The translations under genes and the position numbers were made by a program. From Diphasiastrum complanatum (taxonomy: Eukaryota; Streptophyta; Lycopodiopsida; Lycopodiales; Lycopodiaceae), in contig CM055095.1 in NCBI GenBank assembly GCA_029204225.1, positions 68,798,980-68,862,979 on the forward strand: a DNA stretch of 64,000 nucleotides, read 5' to 3'. Shown here one piece after another: positions 11,475-21,652 of the stretch. Within the stretch, counting starts at the first letter, position 1, and every line of letters starts with the position of its first letter. The notes under the pieces are model-generated. The model did no database searches, had not been told where the DNA came from, and saw only the letters and a list, made by a program, of their open reading frames with translations.

Positions 11475-12280
11475 CTAAAAGCCTTGGAAGAATTCCATGG
11501 TAAACCAAACAAAGAACCTGAAAAGTTTGCAAAGACGTTTCCTAGCTGGAAAAATGTTTGGTGTTCAATTTGTGCGGGCAGTCACACTATGAATGAATGT
11601 CCAACTTTGAAACAACGAATGACGAATATGTGTTACGGGACATAAAACAACCTTTTGCTCATTCAATGCTTGGATTATCCCCCAGCAAAGGTATGCTAAG
11701 CTTTAGTATCAAGAACCTACTTATTCAAAGGGTCCTGATGGAAAATCTTTCAATTTTTTTCTTGGATTTCCAGAACAACTAGCTCTGCCAGCTCAGATGG
11801 GACAGAGTGCTCCTCCTACTAATCTAATGAAACCAAAACCTTATCATGGTAATGAGCAATGGAGCTATAGCAATGATCATGAGAGTGGTCCTTCAAAGCA
11901 GTATGCTATCTATGCTGCCGCGCAGCAACAAGCAGCTAGACAATGGACCAGAGTGCCACTTGGATGTTTTGCATGTAGAGAGAACCACAGAGTTGCTGAA
12001 TGTCCAAACAAAGGGAAGTTTATACCATTCACCTTAACCACCATTGGTTACTGCTCCAAGAAATATGATTACAATCAAGAAAAGACCAGTAGCTCAATCT
12101 AAACCAATTGTACCTTTGATGGTTGTTACAGCTCAGAAACAGAAAGAAGTTCTAGTACTTGTTGAATCTGCACCAACTACAGATATACCTACTACATCAG
12201 GGGTGTATCCGAATCTCAAAGCAGAAAAAAAAAGATATCAAAATATGAGACAGTGGATTAAATAGTTGCAAGAATAAGAA
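11475..12280 (+). pseudogene. Ty3/gypsy gag remnant (plus copy)
   Basis: The reading contains EEFHGKPNKEPEKFAKTF and a zinc knuckle CSICAGSHTMNEC. After frame changes come SAPPTNLMKPKPY and a second knuckle CFACRENHRVAEC. The same order occurs in the minus-strand copy at 30300-29830 (EKFAKTF, CSICTGNHIVNEC, SAPPTNLMEPKPY), so both belong to one gypsy family. Both knuckles here have CX2CX3HX4C spacing, one residue short of the canonical form. Stops and frameshifts are frequent, and the N-terminal half of Gag is missing. Confidence 0.82.
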
Positions 12281-12639
12281 GTCCAAGAAGCCGCTAAAGC
12301 AACAACTGAAGTCCATTCTTCATCTATGCTACAAGCAAATCCAAGAACAAATGTTAATACACAATTGGATCATCATGAAGAACCCTTCAAGATGACAGAA
12401 CCAGAAGCACCGCAAACATAAATGATCGTAAATATTTTGTCTAGTAAGATGGATATCACACTAAGAGAATGTTGTAAGTTCAAGGTGTCTCAAGAAAAAG
12501 AAGTATTAGCAGAAAGATTGACTCAAATGGAACCATAAATCCGTCAGAAGTCACTTTCTTGTGCCGGGTTTGAAGAAATGAACGAAGTACTCAATGTAGG
12601 AACAACCTGGGAAAGTGAGCAGAAAAACATCATCCTATC

Positions 12640-12960
12640 GATACAACATAGATAGTTTGGTAAAGAAACAACCGTGATTGATGGAGGTTCAAGAGTTAAC
12701 CTGATTTCAACAAAGCCATGTGCAAAATGGGGACTTACCAAGCTGAAGCTTGCCACTTTTGCCATCAAGCTAGTTGATCAAACGACAGTCGTCCTACAAG
12801 AATGGTTGAAGACGTACCTGTCAAAATAGGTGGAGTGCAGTTTGTCATTGCCATTGTAGTAATGGACTTACCTGATTTGCCAAATGTATATCGAATTTTA
12901 TTGGGACGTCCATGGTTACAAGTATGCAAGTAATTCATAGTTGGGACACTAACAAAAATA
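12640..12960 (+). pseudogene. Ty3/gypsy aspartic protease remnant
   Basis: Around 12657 the frame reads VIDGGSRVNLIS, the retropepsin active-site loop in which DSG has become DGG but the aspartate is kept. Downstream, after a frameshift, comes the conserved ILLGRPWL (about 12897-12920). This domain normally follows Gag in gypsy elements, as here. The sister copy on the minus strand has lost the domain. RT, RNase H and integrase do not follow; the sequence runs into LTR-like DNA. Confidence 0.8.
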
Positions 12961-13029
12961 CTTTTGAGAATCGTGAGCGTGTGGTCAAAATAGATCCAAT
13001 CACTTAGAATATGAAGCCAGTAGTCCCAA

Positions 13030-13850
13030 GAGGAGATGATGTTTCATCAACTCTGTGATCGACAAATGAAGACTCTCTTTTGAAAAAGACAGTTAAAAAA
13101 AAAGTAAGAAAAAAAAAAGAATGATGTGCAAAAGTCAAAAAAGTCGTCAGAATGAAAAAAGTGGAAGAAAAGTATTTTTAGAAAATAATTTTTTATGAAG
13201 AATGACTTAGAAAATCACTTTTTGGGTCATATTTTGAACAAACAGTCTTAGAAACCTTCGTCGAATTGTCAAATTATACATCCACCTCAGATATACCTAT
13301 ACTGAGTGGGCGAAGGTTATTTCCTACAGTTACTACCTAATTTGACCTTAGGCGAATGTTCAACATTATGCCATTTTGGAAACCTTCGTCGAGCATCAAA
13401 TGATCATTATGAACATTCGCCGATATGCCTGATGGACTTAGAATGCCAAAATTAGGTTGGCCATAGGTTCAGATTATTTATTACAGTACCTAGACAAATG
13501 ATGTCCTTAGGCAAAGGATGAACCTTTGTCATATCTTGAAAACCTTTGCCGGTTTAGTTCAGTCTCTCAGAAACCTTCGTCGAGATTTTTACATCCTATT
13601 TTCACAATACAGTATATGCCTGCAAATTTTTGTCCAGTGCTGAGAAGCCAAACTAGTACATTGTCTTATGGACCCTCCAAATCAGCCTATAAAAAGGCTG
13701 AATTCGATCTCATTTCTCACTTGTGCTAGTGGAGCTCTTGCAAAATTTTCCAACTACCAAAACTTTCCAAACTTTCTACACTGCTTTCGGAGACACTCTT
13801 GCGCCATTTCCTTCAATTTTTCACCTTTCCTCATTATGTCTTCTATTGAT
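13030..13850 (+). repeat. LTR-like region of the gypsy family
   Basis: There is no ORF of note. GGCGAAGGTTATTTCC at about 13305 recurs, in the same orientation relative to the element, at about 31345 next to the minus-strand gypsy. Related CCTTCGTCG words are scattered through 13250-13590. A promoter-like CTATAAAAAGG box sits at about 13688. LTR identity is inferred; I could not define its two ends. Confidence 0.5.
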
Positions 13851-14160
13851 ACTAGTCAGTCTCTATGCTATGTCATCTCTCGTTTTAGACCAAGATGAAC
13901 ATCATGATCCTCCCTAGCACAAGCATGGTGGCTTGATGGATGAACCTTGCTAAGCCTTTGCTCATCGCAATGGGGATCTACGAGCATGTCTTCTCTAGAA
14001 GAATTAATACGGAATTCATTGCCATGGCCTTTAGCACAAGGCCAAGGCCAAGTTCTACATCACCTACCAAACTGCTACCCACAAGGTGCGCGCATAACTA
14101 AGGCCGCTCTTGTAGCTATAAGAATCACTTCTGGAACTCAGTCATCACCAAACCAAAAAC
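13850..14160 (+). pseudogene. Start of gypsy accessory ORF, interrupted by copia D
   Basis: The clearest frame contains GIYEHVFSRRINTEFIAMAF and later KNHFWNSVITKPK, but it has stops. It ends exactly where the D LTR starts at 14161 and appears to resume at 47974, where protein-like sequence continues for about 1.8 kb. I do not recognise the domain. The assignment rests on the continuation at 47974 and on similarity of that part to the minus-strand ORF at 26909-27804. Confidence 0.45.
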
Positions 14161-15249
14161 TATCGAAGAAATTGGACGAAAGGATAGACTAGTCCCCTTC
14201 AATTCTCTCGGTGCGCGCACTATTGGTGACTTAGTAGGCAAACACAAGAACATAATAATTTTAAAGCTTCTAATGCGTGGTGGTAGTGGAAGCGATGAGC
14301 AGACAACCAAACAAATCAATTAGATAGTTAGACAGAACATGGAAAAGCATTGCAATATTGACACGAATTTGAACGCAGAACCAAACAAAGTTGTAATCGG
14401 ATTAAGTATAAAGAAATATATAAGTCAATAATGCAGGTGAGGACAAAATAATAGCGGATGTGACCACGTACTTTACAAAGCTAATCACAATCTATGAAGG
14501 TTATGAACCTATTACTGACAATCTATCTAAAAGGAGGAATCAATGAGTGAAAGCATCTACAATTTATGTCTCACGTGTTACAGATCATGCTTCGTTCTCT
14601 ATCTGTGAATACTGAAAAAGGCATTCACTACATAACAAATTTTACAGGTGTGCAGATGAAGAAGGTACAAAAGTGTTGGGTGGCTGTTGTCATTGTCAAA
14701 TCTGATTGCACAGTACATAGAATGAGCATGAGGAGGCCGCAACATTGGGCTTCGCTAAAATTGATGCTGGTGAAAATGCGAAAATTGCGACACTTTGTCG
14801 TATTTTTTGCCTGTCATAAATTGAGGGTAAAAAATGCAGACTTTCGCATTGTCATATTTTTCGCCTGGCATAAATTGTGTGTAAAAATGTAGATTGTCAC
14901 ATTGTTGTATTTTTCACCTGTCATAAATCGCGTGTGAAAATGCAGAGTCGCATTTTTCGCTTGTTTAAATTCACTTGTATTTATGCAAACTCTGCAACTG
15001 CCGCTTTTCTGGAAGTGAGGCAAAACACTTAGTTGCTCAGGATGGCCCAAAGGTGAAAAGGCAACAGTGTCAAATTTTTCAGCGACAGTGTCAAGTTTTT
15101 TGCCTGTGGAAATTCCTGAGTAAAAATGCAAATTGGAGCGACAAATAGTTCAAATATGCAAACTATGGACAACACAACTAAAAATGTAGCAGCATGAATG
15201 GAGGTAGATTAACATAGGATTTAGGAGAGTAGAGGAGGTAAATCCAACA
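14161..15249 (-). repeat. 3' LTR of copia D
   Basis: It matches 46863-47973 throughout. On the plus strand it ends with AATCCAACA next to the purine tract. The far end reads TATCGAAGAAATTGG where the partner has TGTCAGAGAAATTGG, so the terminal dinucleotide has mutated. Between about 14770 and 14960 there are about four diverged units of roughly 55 bp containing CGCATTTTTCGCC and CTGTCATAAATTG. Confidence 0.9.
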
Positions 15250-15264
15250 CGCCCCTCCTTAATC
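15250..15264 (-). other. Polypurine tract of copia D
   Basis: The minus strand reads AAGGAGGGGCG directly before the LTR start TGTTGGATTTAC, after the words GGGATCTAGATT. Confidence 0.85.
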
Positions 15265-15299
15265 TAGATCCCTGAATGCCTTGATCTTTAGACTAAGCA

Positions 15300-16182
15300 A
15301 TCCTACAAAACTTCTTTTGTGCATTAACACTTGACGCCTTTGTAAATAAATCTGCAACCATGTCCTGCGTTCTATAGTATGTTAAACTTATCTCCTTGTT
15401 GAGAACCTTGCCCCTAATATAGTGATATCGGATCTCATGTGCTTACTCTTAGAGTGAAATCTAGGGTTGGCCGATAAGGCAATGGCACTCTGATTATCAC
15501 ATAATATGATAGTAGGCATGTACTGATTCAAACTAATGTCTGACAATAAATTTCTCACCCAAAATGTTTCTTTAATAGATTGAGAAGCAACAATGTATTC
15601 TGGTTCTGTAGATGAAAGAGTGATTGAGGTTTGCTTACCTGTTCCATGAGATAGGACCACCATTGAAGAAGAAGTGAATCCAGATGTGAACTTACGATTG
15701 TCTACATCTTCTCCCTAGCTTACATCAGAATATCCACAGAGTTAATGAAGAATGTCATTGTTGACTTCTCCATAGCAGATGCACTGGTCCATGGTAGCTC
15801 GAATATATCTCATGACTCTTATGAGAGCCTTCCAATGGGTAATGCCAGGATTAGCCATAATTTGGCTGAGTGAGCTTACTGCAAAAGAGATGCCAGGTCT
15901 TGTACAGGACCATTGCGTACATGAGAGATCCAAGTATCAATCGATAAGGATACTCTCTCATCTGCTCCTCTTCCTGCTTGGTCTAAAGACATTGGTCCCT
16001 TGACAAATGCAGGCCTAGATCCGTCGGTGAGTTAGCAAACTTACAATTCATCAAATTATATTTGTCAAGAACATTGTGAAGATACCTTTGTTGAGTAATA
16101 TACATCAGTCGTCTCACTCTGTCTCGGTGGATTTGAATGCCCAAACAGAAGTGAGCTTCACCCAGATCAATCATGTCAAACT
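15300..16182 (-). pseudogene. Copia D RNase H and C-terminal RT
   Basis: Reading from 16182 downward gives FDMIDLGEAHFCLGIQIHRD, ITQQRYLHNV and a segment like CTRPGISFAVSSLSQIMANP. RNase H follows with SSTEPEYIVASQS, LCDNQSAIALS and RFHSKSKHMRSD. Stops and frame changes are present, for example around 15720-15960. RT breaks off at 16182, where the E LTR begins; its N-terminal part with YVDD is at 43700 and beyond. Confidence 0.88.
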
Positions 16183-17339
16183 TGTTGGATCTTTTTCCAT
16201 ACCAATCGACTAATCGGTTTTAATCTTCATCCGTTGTTTATCCAGTTCTGCAGATTTTTTCATGTTTTTATAGTCTGCAGTTTTCAAGTGTTTTTACACA
16301 GTTTGCAAATACACAGAGTTTTACCACAATGTCGCTTTTCTCTCTCACTTCGATTTTTTCACTTTTTGCGAAGTTGTCACCTGTCAGAAAGCTCGTGTAA
16401 AAATGCAGTGTTGCTTTTCGTATTTTTCACCTGTCAGGATTTGCAAGCAAATATGTAGAGTCGCATTTTTCAGTTCATAGAATGTCGCATTCTTTGCTTT
16501 CTCCAAAGTGCCTCAAATGCTAAGGACATGACTCTGGCAAAGTATAGGACAACCCTAAATGAGATTTAAAGACACGGTCGCTTTTTTCGTGTTTTTCGCA
16601 AAATCCCAACACTGTCGCTTGTGGCTGTTTTAGTTCATTTATGCAGAAGTGACAGTATGGTTCATTTATGCAGATAGAACGTTTATGGCCAATTTCACCG
16701 CTTATCAACAATCAATGACAAGGAACAGATGGATGTCAGCCGATCACCAGCCGACTGGCGATCGCAATTGATGACCTGATTTCTTAGTATAAATAGTTGT
16801 TCATATTCATATGGTTTTTGATAATAATTATCAGAACTATCAGAAGAAGAAGAAGCATTTGAATAGTTAGCTCTCTCTCTCAAGCCTATGAGCTTGAACA
16901 CTCCTGAGCATTCTAGCTCACTTCTTAGAGTTGTTTTAGAGATTGCTATTGCGCCACTGCTTATCAGCATTGTGTTTAATTCAGACTTATTCTCAGTTAC
17001 TTAGATATAGCTTAGAGTGCATGGTTTCTATCCGCTATTGTTTTGCGCTCATTAACATCTGATTTTATTTTTCCTAAATCAATACTATCTTCTTATTGCG
17101 ATCAGTATATGTCAGAATGCATGCATCTCTGCATTGCTTTTGTTAACTGAGAGAAATTGTCTGAGAATTCAATACTTCATGTTTGGCTACGTAATCACTT
17201 AGTATCTACGATTTCAAAGTTAGTTGCTAAAGATTGAACGTGATTCCAATCACTACTGCTTTGTTCAATTCTTGATAGGCATAGTCATGCATTGGAAGTA
17301 GGAAGTTTTCGCTTCCATTTATCAATCCTAATTCCAACA
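16183..17339 (+). repeat. 5' LTR of element E (1157 bp)
   Basis: It begins TGTTGGATC and ends ATTCCAACA just before TGGTATCAGAGC. A good TATA box, TATAAATAG, lies at 16788-16796. U3 contains repeated TGTCGCATTTTTC-like words that resemble those in the D LTR. The 38852-39545 piece of the right LTR matches 16480-17165 closely. Confidence 0.92.
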
Positions 17340-17351
17340 TGGTATCAGAGC
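17340..17351 (+). other. Primer-binding site of element E
   Basis: TGGTATCAGAGC directly follows the LTR end, which fixes E on the plus strand. About 130 bp of E leader follow before A+ begins. Confidence 0.93.
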
Positions 17352-17481
17352 AATTTCACTATGGGCCTCGAGCGAGCTTGGTCAAGCGAGCTTTTTTAGT
17401 AATACGAGCGAGCTTTTCATAATGACATGATGGGCTCTACAAAATATAGTGTGATTCTCATCTCACTAATGAAGTAGGTTT

Positions 17482-18218
17482 TGTGAAGAATTGAAAAAGA
17501 TTATCTATGTTAGATATAGGGGTTTTATGTTTTTTACATCAAGCATCTAGGTGTAGGATGTTGATAGGAATAAATTTGGCATAGATGGCAAATTATGCAT
17601 GTCCACTTGTAATGCCACTATTGAGCCAAAATAGAGTAAGAGGCTAAACACGTGCCAATTAGAGTGTAGACAAGTGTAATGCTTTTGTTTGATGAATTTC
17701 AAGAGGTCCAATAGGATTTAGAGGTGGAACCTTGTGAGGTCCAATAGGAAATTGAGGTGTGCTTGAATATAGTCCAATAGAATTAAGAGGTGCATGGATC
17801 AATGGTCCAATAGGATCAAGAGGTGACAAAGTATGGTCCAATCATAGTTAAACATAGTGGTAGCTCGTGGATCTACTAGTATCATTGTACTCCTCATTTT
17901 GAAGCTAATTGATTTGGTGATTATATGGATTTTGAGTGTTATTGGATTTCTAGCTTTCTCTCTCTACCCGAGAGCTCATGATGCTTTTTCTCTCTCTACC
18001 CAAGGAGAGCAGCCTGTTTTTACTTAGATTATTTTTTGAATACTTCCCACACGTGTGAGTGAGAGTTGGAAGTGATTGAATGCATGTAGTAGTCTGTTTT
18101 TGCCATAGGATTCAAGATTGATCTTGAATCTCAATCTAGTCTTGATCTTGGTGCATCTACACACCTTAGGAGATCACAAGTACATGTAGTGGACAGTCCA
18201 CACGTGTGAAATTCAACA
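17482..18218 (+). repeat. 5' LTR of copia A+ (737 bp)
   Basis: It starts TGTGAAGAATTG, ends AATTCAACA, and is the same length as the A- LTR. Five TCCAATAG/TCCAATCA boxes stand at about 17705, 17738, 17771, 17814 and 17835. Two CTCTCTCTACCC blocks lie near 17960-18000, and CACACGTGTG palindromes lie at about 18048 and 18200. Confidence 0.95.
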
Positions 18219-18230
18219 TGGTATCAGAGC
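18219..18230 (+). other. Primer-binding site of copia A+
   Basis: TGGTATCAGAGC lies directly after the LTR end AACA. Confidence 0.95.
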
Positions 18231-18974
18231 CTACCTAAGGTTACCATGCATTTTGATCCATCTAAGTGAAAACTTTTCATCAATCTTGAGCTAAAAATTG
18301 TCAAGGCCCATTTTCCTAGCTATCTTGTTCAATTTTGGATCAAAAGAGATCAAAAGGACATTGATTGGGTCTGACAAGGTACTGTACAGAATGAGGTGCT
18401 CAGACATGTGTGAGGAACATCCAAATTCAGTTTGGAAGTTCTCTCTCACGCTTAATCCATTTATCTTGCTTGATAGCTTGTTTTGAAGATATTTTTGTCT
18501 AGTTTCTTATGCAATCAGTTTCATTCCATTTAGTTGAGCCAATCAAAAGCTATAAGCTTTTGAAGAGGGTTAGGAAGGGCACCTAGACCTGGGTGGACAC
18601 ATTTGGTTTGGTCAAGAGATTTCTTGGGTGATCCAAAATCACAGTTGTATGCTTGCCAATCTCATCTATATTTGATCTAGGCACTGTTCTGAGATCTTAG
18701 CCATTTTCTTTCATGCAATATCATTGTATTTGAGTCAAATTTGGTTTCTTAGAGTACTTCACACGTGCTGAGAGTGTTTGATCCTAACTTTGCCTATACT
18801 CCATCATTTTATGTGAAATAGATCTTGTTTTAGAGAGATTTGTGTAGCTAGTGAGAATCAATTCACAAATAGTTGCAAGATCTTTCATAGGAGGAGATAG
18901 TACTCTATTATTGGATCCTATTGAGAGTGTGTAGCAAGATTTATTATTCATTATTTGAGTTTTCTTCACTTCAA

Positions 18975-19790
18975 ATGTCATCAATGGGTTCATCCTTGTT
19001 GGAACCAAGTGAAAGATTGTCCACTTCAAACGATTCAATTTGGAAAATGAGGATGGAGTCCATCTTGATCCTTCAAGACGTGATGGACATAGTTCTTGGC
19101 CTTGAAGAACAACCACAAGTTCTTCAAGAGGTTCAAAAATACAAAAAGAGAGCTAGGATGGCTCTTCACTACATTAAGATGAATGTCTCTAATGAGATAT
19201 TGAGGGAGATAGGTACTTGTACAGTAACCAAAGAAGCTTGGGATTGTCTCAAGACTACCTATGAGGCTAAGAATACCTCTAGGCTTCTCACTCTTAGGAA
19301 TAAAATCTTTCAAAGTAGCCAAAAGAGTGATGAGAGTGCATCTAGTTATGTTTTGAGAGTAAAAGATATTCATAGAGAACTTGCTTGTATTGGTGATTCC
19401 ATCAATCAAAATGAGCTAGTTCAAGTCATTCTCAATGTCTTGAGAAGTGAATTTGATAACCTTGTCCAATCCTATGCCATTAAGGAGGAGCTACCAAGTT
19501 TGGAGGCTCTCCAAAGTGTGCTAATTTCGGAAGAATCAAGACAAGAGTACAAGCTCTCGAGGATGGACAAGCTTTCTCTCACTCATAATGATGGCAAAGC
19601 TCTCTTTGCCAAGGAATAAGCACAAAGGGAGGAGCAAGAACCAACATCAACAATCCTCAAGCAAGGACAAAGTCAAATCCAAAGACAAAGATGAGGAGGA
19701 AGATGATTCCTCTAATGCTTCATCATCCAAGCTCAAGAAGAAGAAGATCAAGTGCTTTTATTGTGGCAAGAAAGGTCATTATGCCACCAG
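18975..19790 (+). pseudogene. Copia A+ gag
   Basis: The ATG at 18975 gives MSSMGSSLLEPSERLSTSND. An upstream TTG in the same frame extends the open frame, but the aligned start in A- and C supports 18975. Gag is open to 19619. One extra A near 19614 creates a TAA there; A- reads KDKHKG across the site. The frame of the knuckle (CFYCGKKGHYAT) then runs to 19788, where a 79-bp deletion relative to A- removes the last cysteine and the linker to protease. The +1 and -79 changes cancel, so protease is again in the gag frame. Confidence 0.92.
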
Positions 19791-21652
19791 GGATCTCTTA
19801 TGGTCTCTAGTTTCTCATCTACTCCTTTCAAGAAGGACGGCCTATGGTATATTGATAGTGGAGCCTCTTCACATATGTGTAGCTCCAAGGACTCTTTCTC
19901 TTCTATTGCACCTTATGATGGAGTCAAGAAATCAATATACACTGCAAATGATTTTGAATGTCCTATTGAAGGCATAGGGAACATTCCCTTGAAGCTTGCA
20001 TCCTCTAAAGTTCTTTCTCTCTCTAAAGTTCTTTATGTACCTAAGCTTACCAAGAATCTTCTTAGTGTTGGCCAATTGCTTGATAATTGCCTTGATGTAA
20101 AATTCAATGTTGAAACTTGCACTATTAAGAAGAATGATGAGATACTTGCATTAGGATCTAGATTTGGAGGCATCTATAAACTAGATCCAAATGAGTATGT
20201 GAATGCTTGTAATGTTGCTCTTGTGAACAAGCTCTCTATGGAGGAATTATGGCATACGAGGTTGGGACATCCCAACTACAAATCCATGCTCTCTATGATC
20301 AAAGAAGCCAAAGCTATTGGCTTGCCAAAGTCAGTCTCCAAGAAGATCAAGCCTTGTGAGGCTTGTGCTATTCCTAAATCTCACAAAAAGCCATTTACAA
20401 GATCTTCTATCAAAAGCAAGCATCCTTTGGAGTTAATCCACTCGGATGTGCATTTCTCATCAACTAGAAGCAAGGGAGGAGCCACTTGTTTTGTTACTTT
20501 CATTGATGATTACACAAGATTCACTTGGATATATCTTCTTGCTTCTAAATCTATGGTGTTTGATCATTTTCTTATTTTCAAAGCTTATGTAGAGAAGCAA
20601 TTCTCATACAAGATTAAAGCTCTTAGAAGTGATGGAAGTGGTGAATATATCTCCAATAAATTTCAAGATTTTTGTGAGCTTGAAGTCATTAAAAGAGAGT
20701 TCTCTTGTGCCTACTCTCCATCTCAAAATGAAGTGGCCGAGAGAAAGAATAGATCTCTATGTGAATGTGCAAAATCTATGAGAATTGAGGCATCTTTGCC
20801 CAAAGATTTTTGGGGAGAAGCCATTAATTGTGCAAATTATCTTTGCAATAGGCTCCCACATATAGCTCTTGGAGGAAAGTCACCATATGAAATCTTATGT
20901 TTGAAGAAGCCTAAGGTTGATCACCTTAGAGTTTTTGGATGCTTATGCTTTGTCCATATTCCCTTGGAAACAAGGAAGAAGGAAGATCCTAGTGCATGCA
21001 AAGGGATCATGGTTGGATACTCATCCACCAAGAATGCCTATAGAGTCTTTATACTCTCTACTTCTCAAGTTATTGAAAGTAGAGATGTTGTCTTTCATGA
21101 AGATCAACACTCATCTTTTGAAGAGGCCGAGATCAAGAAATCTATGGATGCATCATCAATTATTGATTTTGAAGACAATCATGATGTGATGGGGTCGAGA
21201 TTTGAAGAAGACTCTCCTCGGATTTTCTCACCAAGAAGATCCATGAGAGATAGATCCGAGCCTAAGAGGCTCTCATATGTTGACAAAGGCAAACAAGTGG
21301 ATCTTGATTCCACTAATTATGTTTTTTATGTCCCTCATGAAGAGCCAAAGAATGTACAAGAGGCACTCAATACCAAGGAGTGGTATGATGCCATGAAGCA
21401 AGAGTATGCTGCATTGATCACCAACAATACTTGGGAGCTTGTGGATCCTCCATCCAACAAGCATGTGATTGGTTGCAAGTGGGTATTTCGGATCAAGTTC
21501 AATCATGATGGCACCATCAACAAGCATAAAGCAAGATTATGTGCCAAAGGATTTGCTCAAATCCATGTTCTTGATTATGATGACAATAAGAATTCTTATT
21601 TCTCTTGCTTGTTTTTTCAAGTGGAAGGTGTTCCAATTAGATGTTTCAAATG
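19791..21652 (+). pseudogene. Copia A+ protease, integrase and partial RT
   Basis: A long open frame carries protease (YIDSGASSHM), the integrase zinc region (WHTRLGHPNY, CEAC), integrase core motifs (IHSDVHF, LRSDGSGEY, NEVAERKNRS) and the RT start (GCKWVFRIKFNHDGTINKHK). Relative to A-, two glycines near the integrase active site have changed (GGGEY to GSGEY, NGVAE to NEVAE). A short deletion near 21580 removes the segment around TFAPVAK and shifts the frame. The element ends at 21652, before the YVDD motif. Confidence 0.92.

Larger units (their letters stand above)
17482..21652 (+). mobile_element. Copia element A+, 3'-truncated copy
   Basis: LTR (17482-18218), PBS (18219-18230), leader, gag, protease, integrase and the first part of RT are present and collinear with A-. 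The copy stops in RT at the codons for FQLDVSNA (21652). RNase H, purine tract and 3' LTR are absent. The next base belongs to the last exon-like block of the minus-strand gene at 21653-24489. No target duplication can be checked because one end is lost. Confidence 0.93.

Noticed and set aside
13526-13917. Overlapping plus-strand frames near the presumed gypsy LTR
   Set aside because: Low complexity, Phe/Ser-rich, no conservation with the sister copy; the TATA-like box and CCTTCGTCG words point to LTR DNA.
14566-15131. Frames on both strands in the D LTR with repeated FARHK/CHKL residues
   Set aside because: Produced by the tandem LTR repeat; both LTRs give different frames, so no selection on protein.
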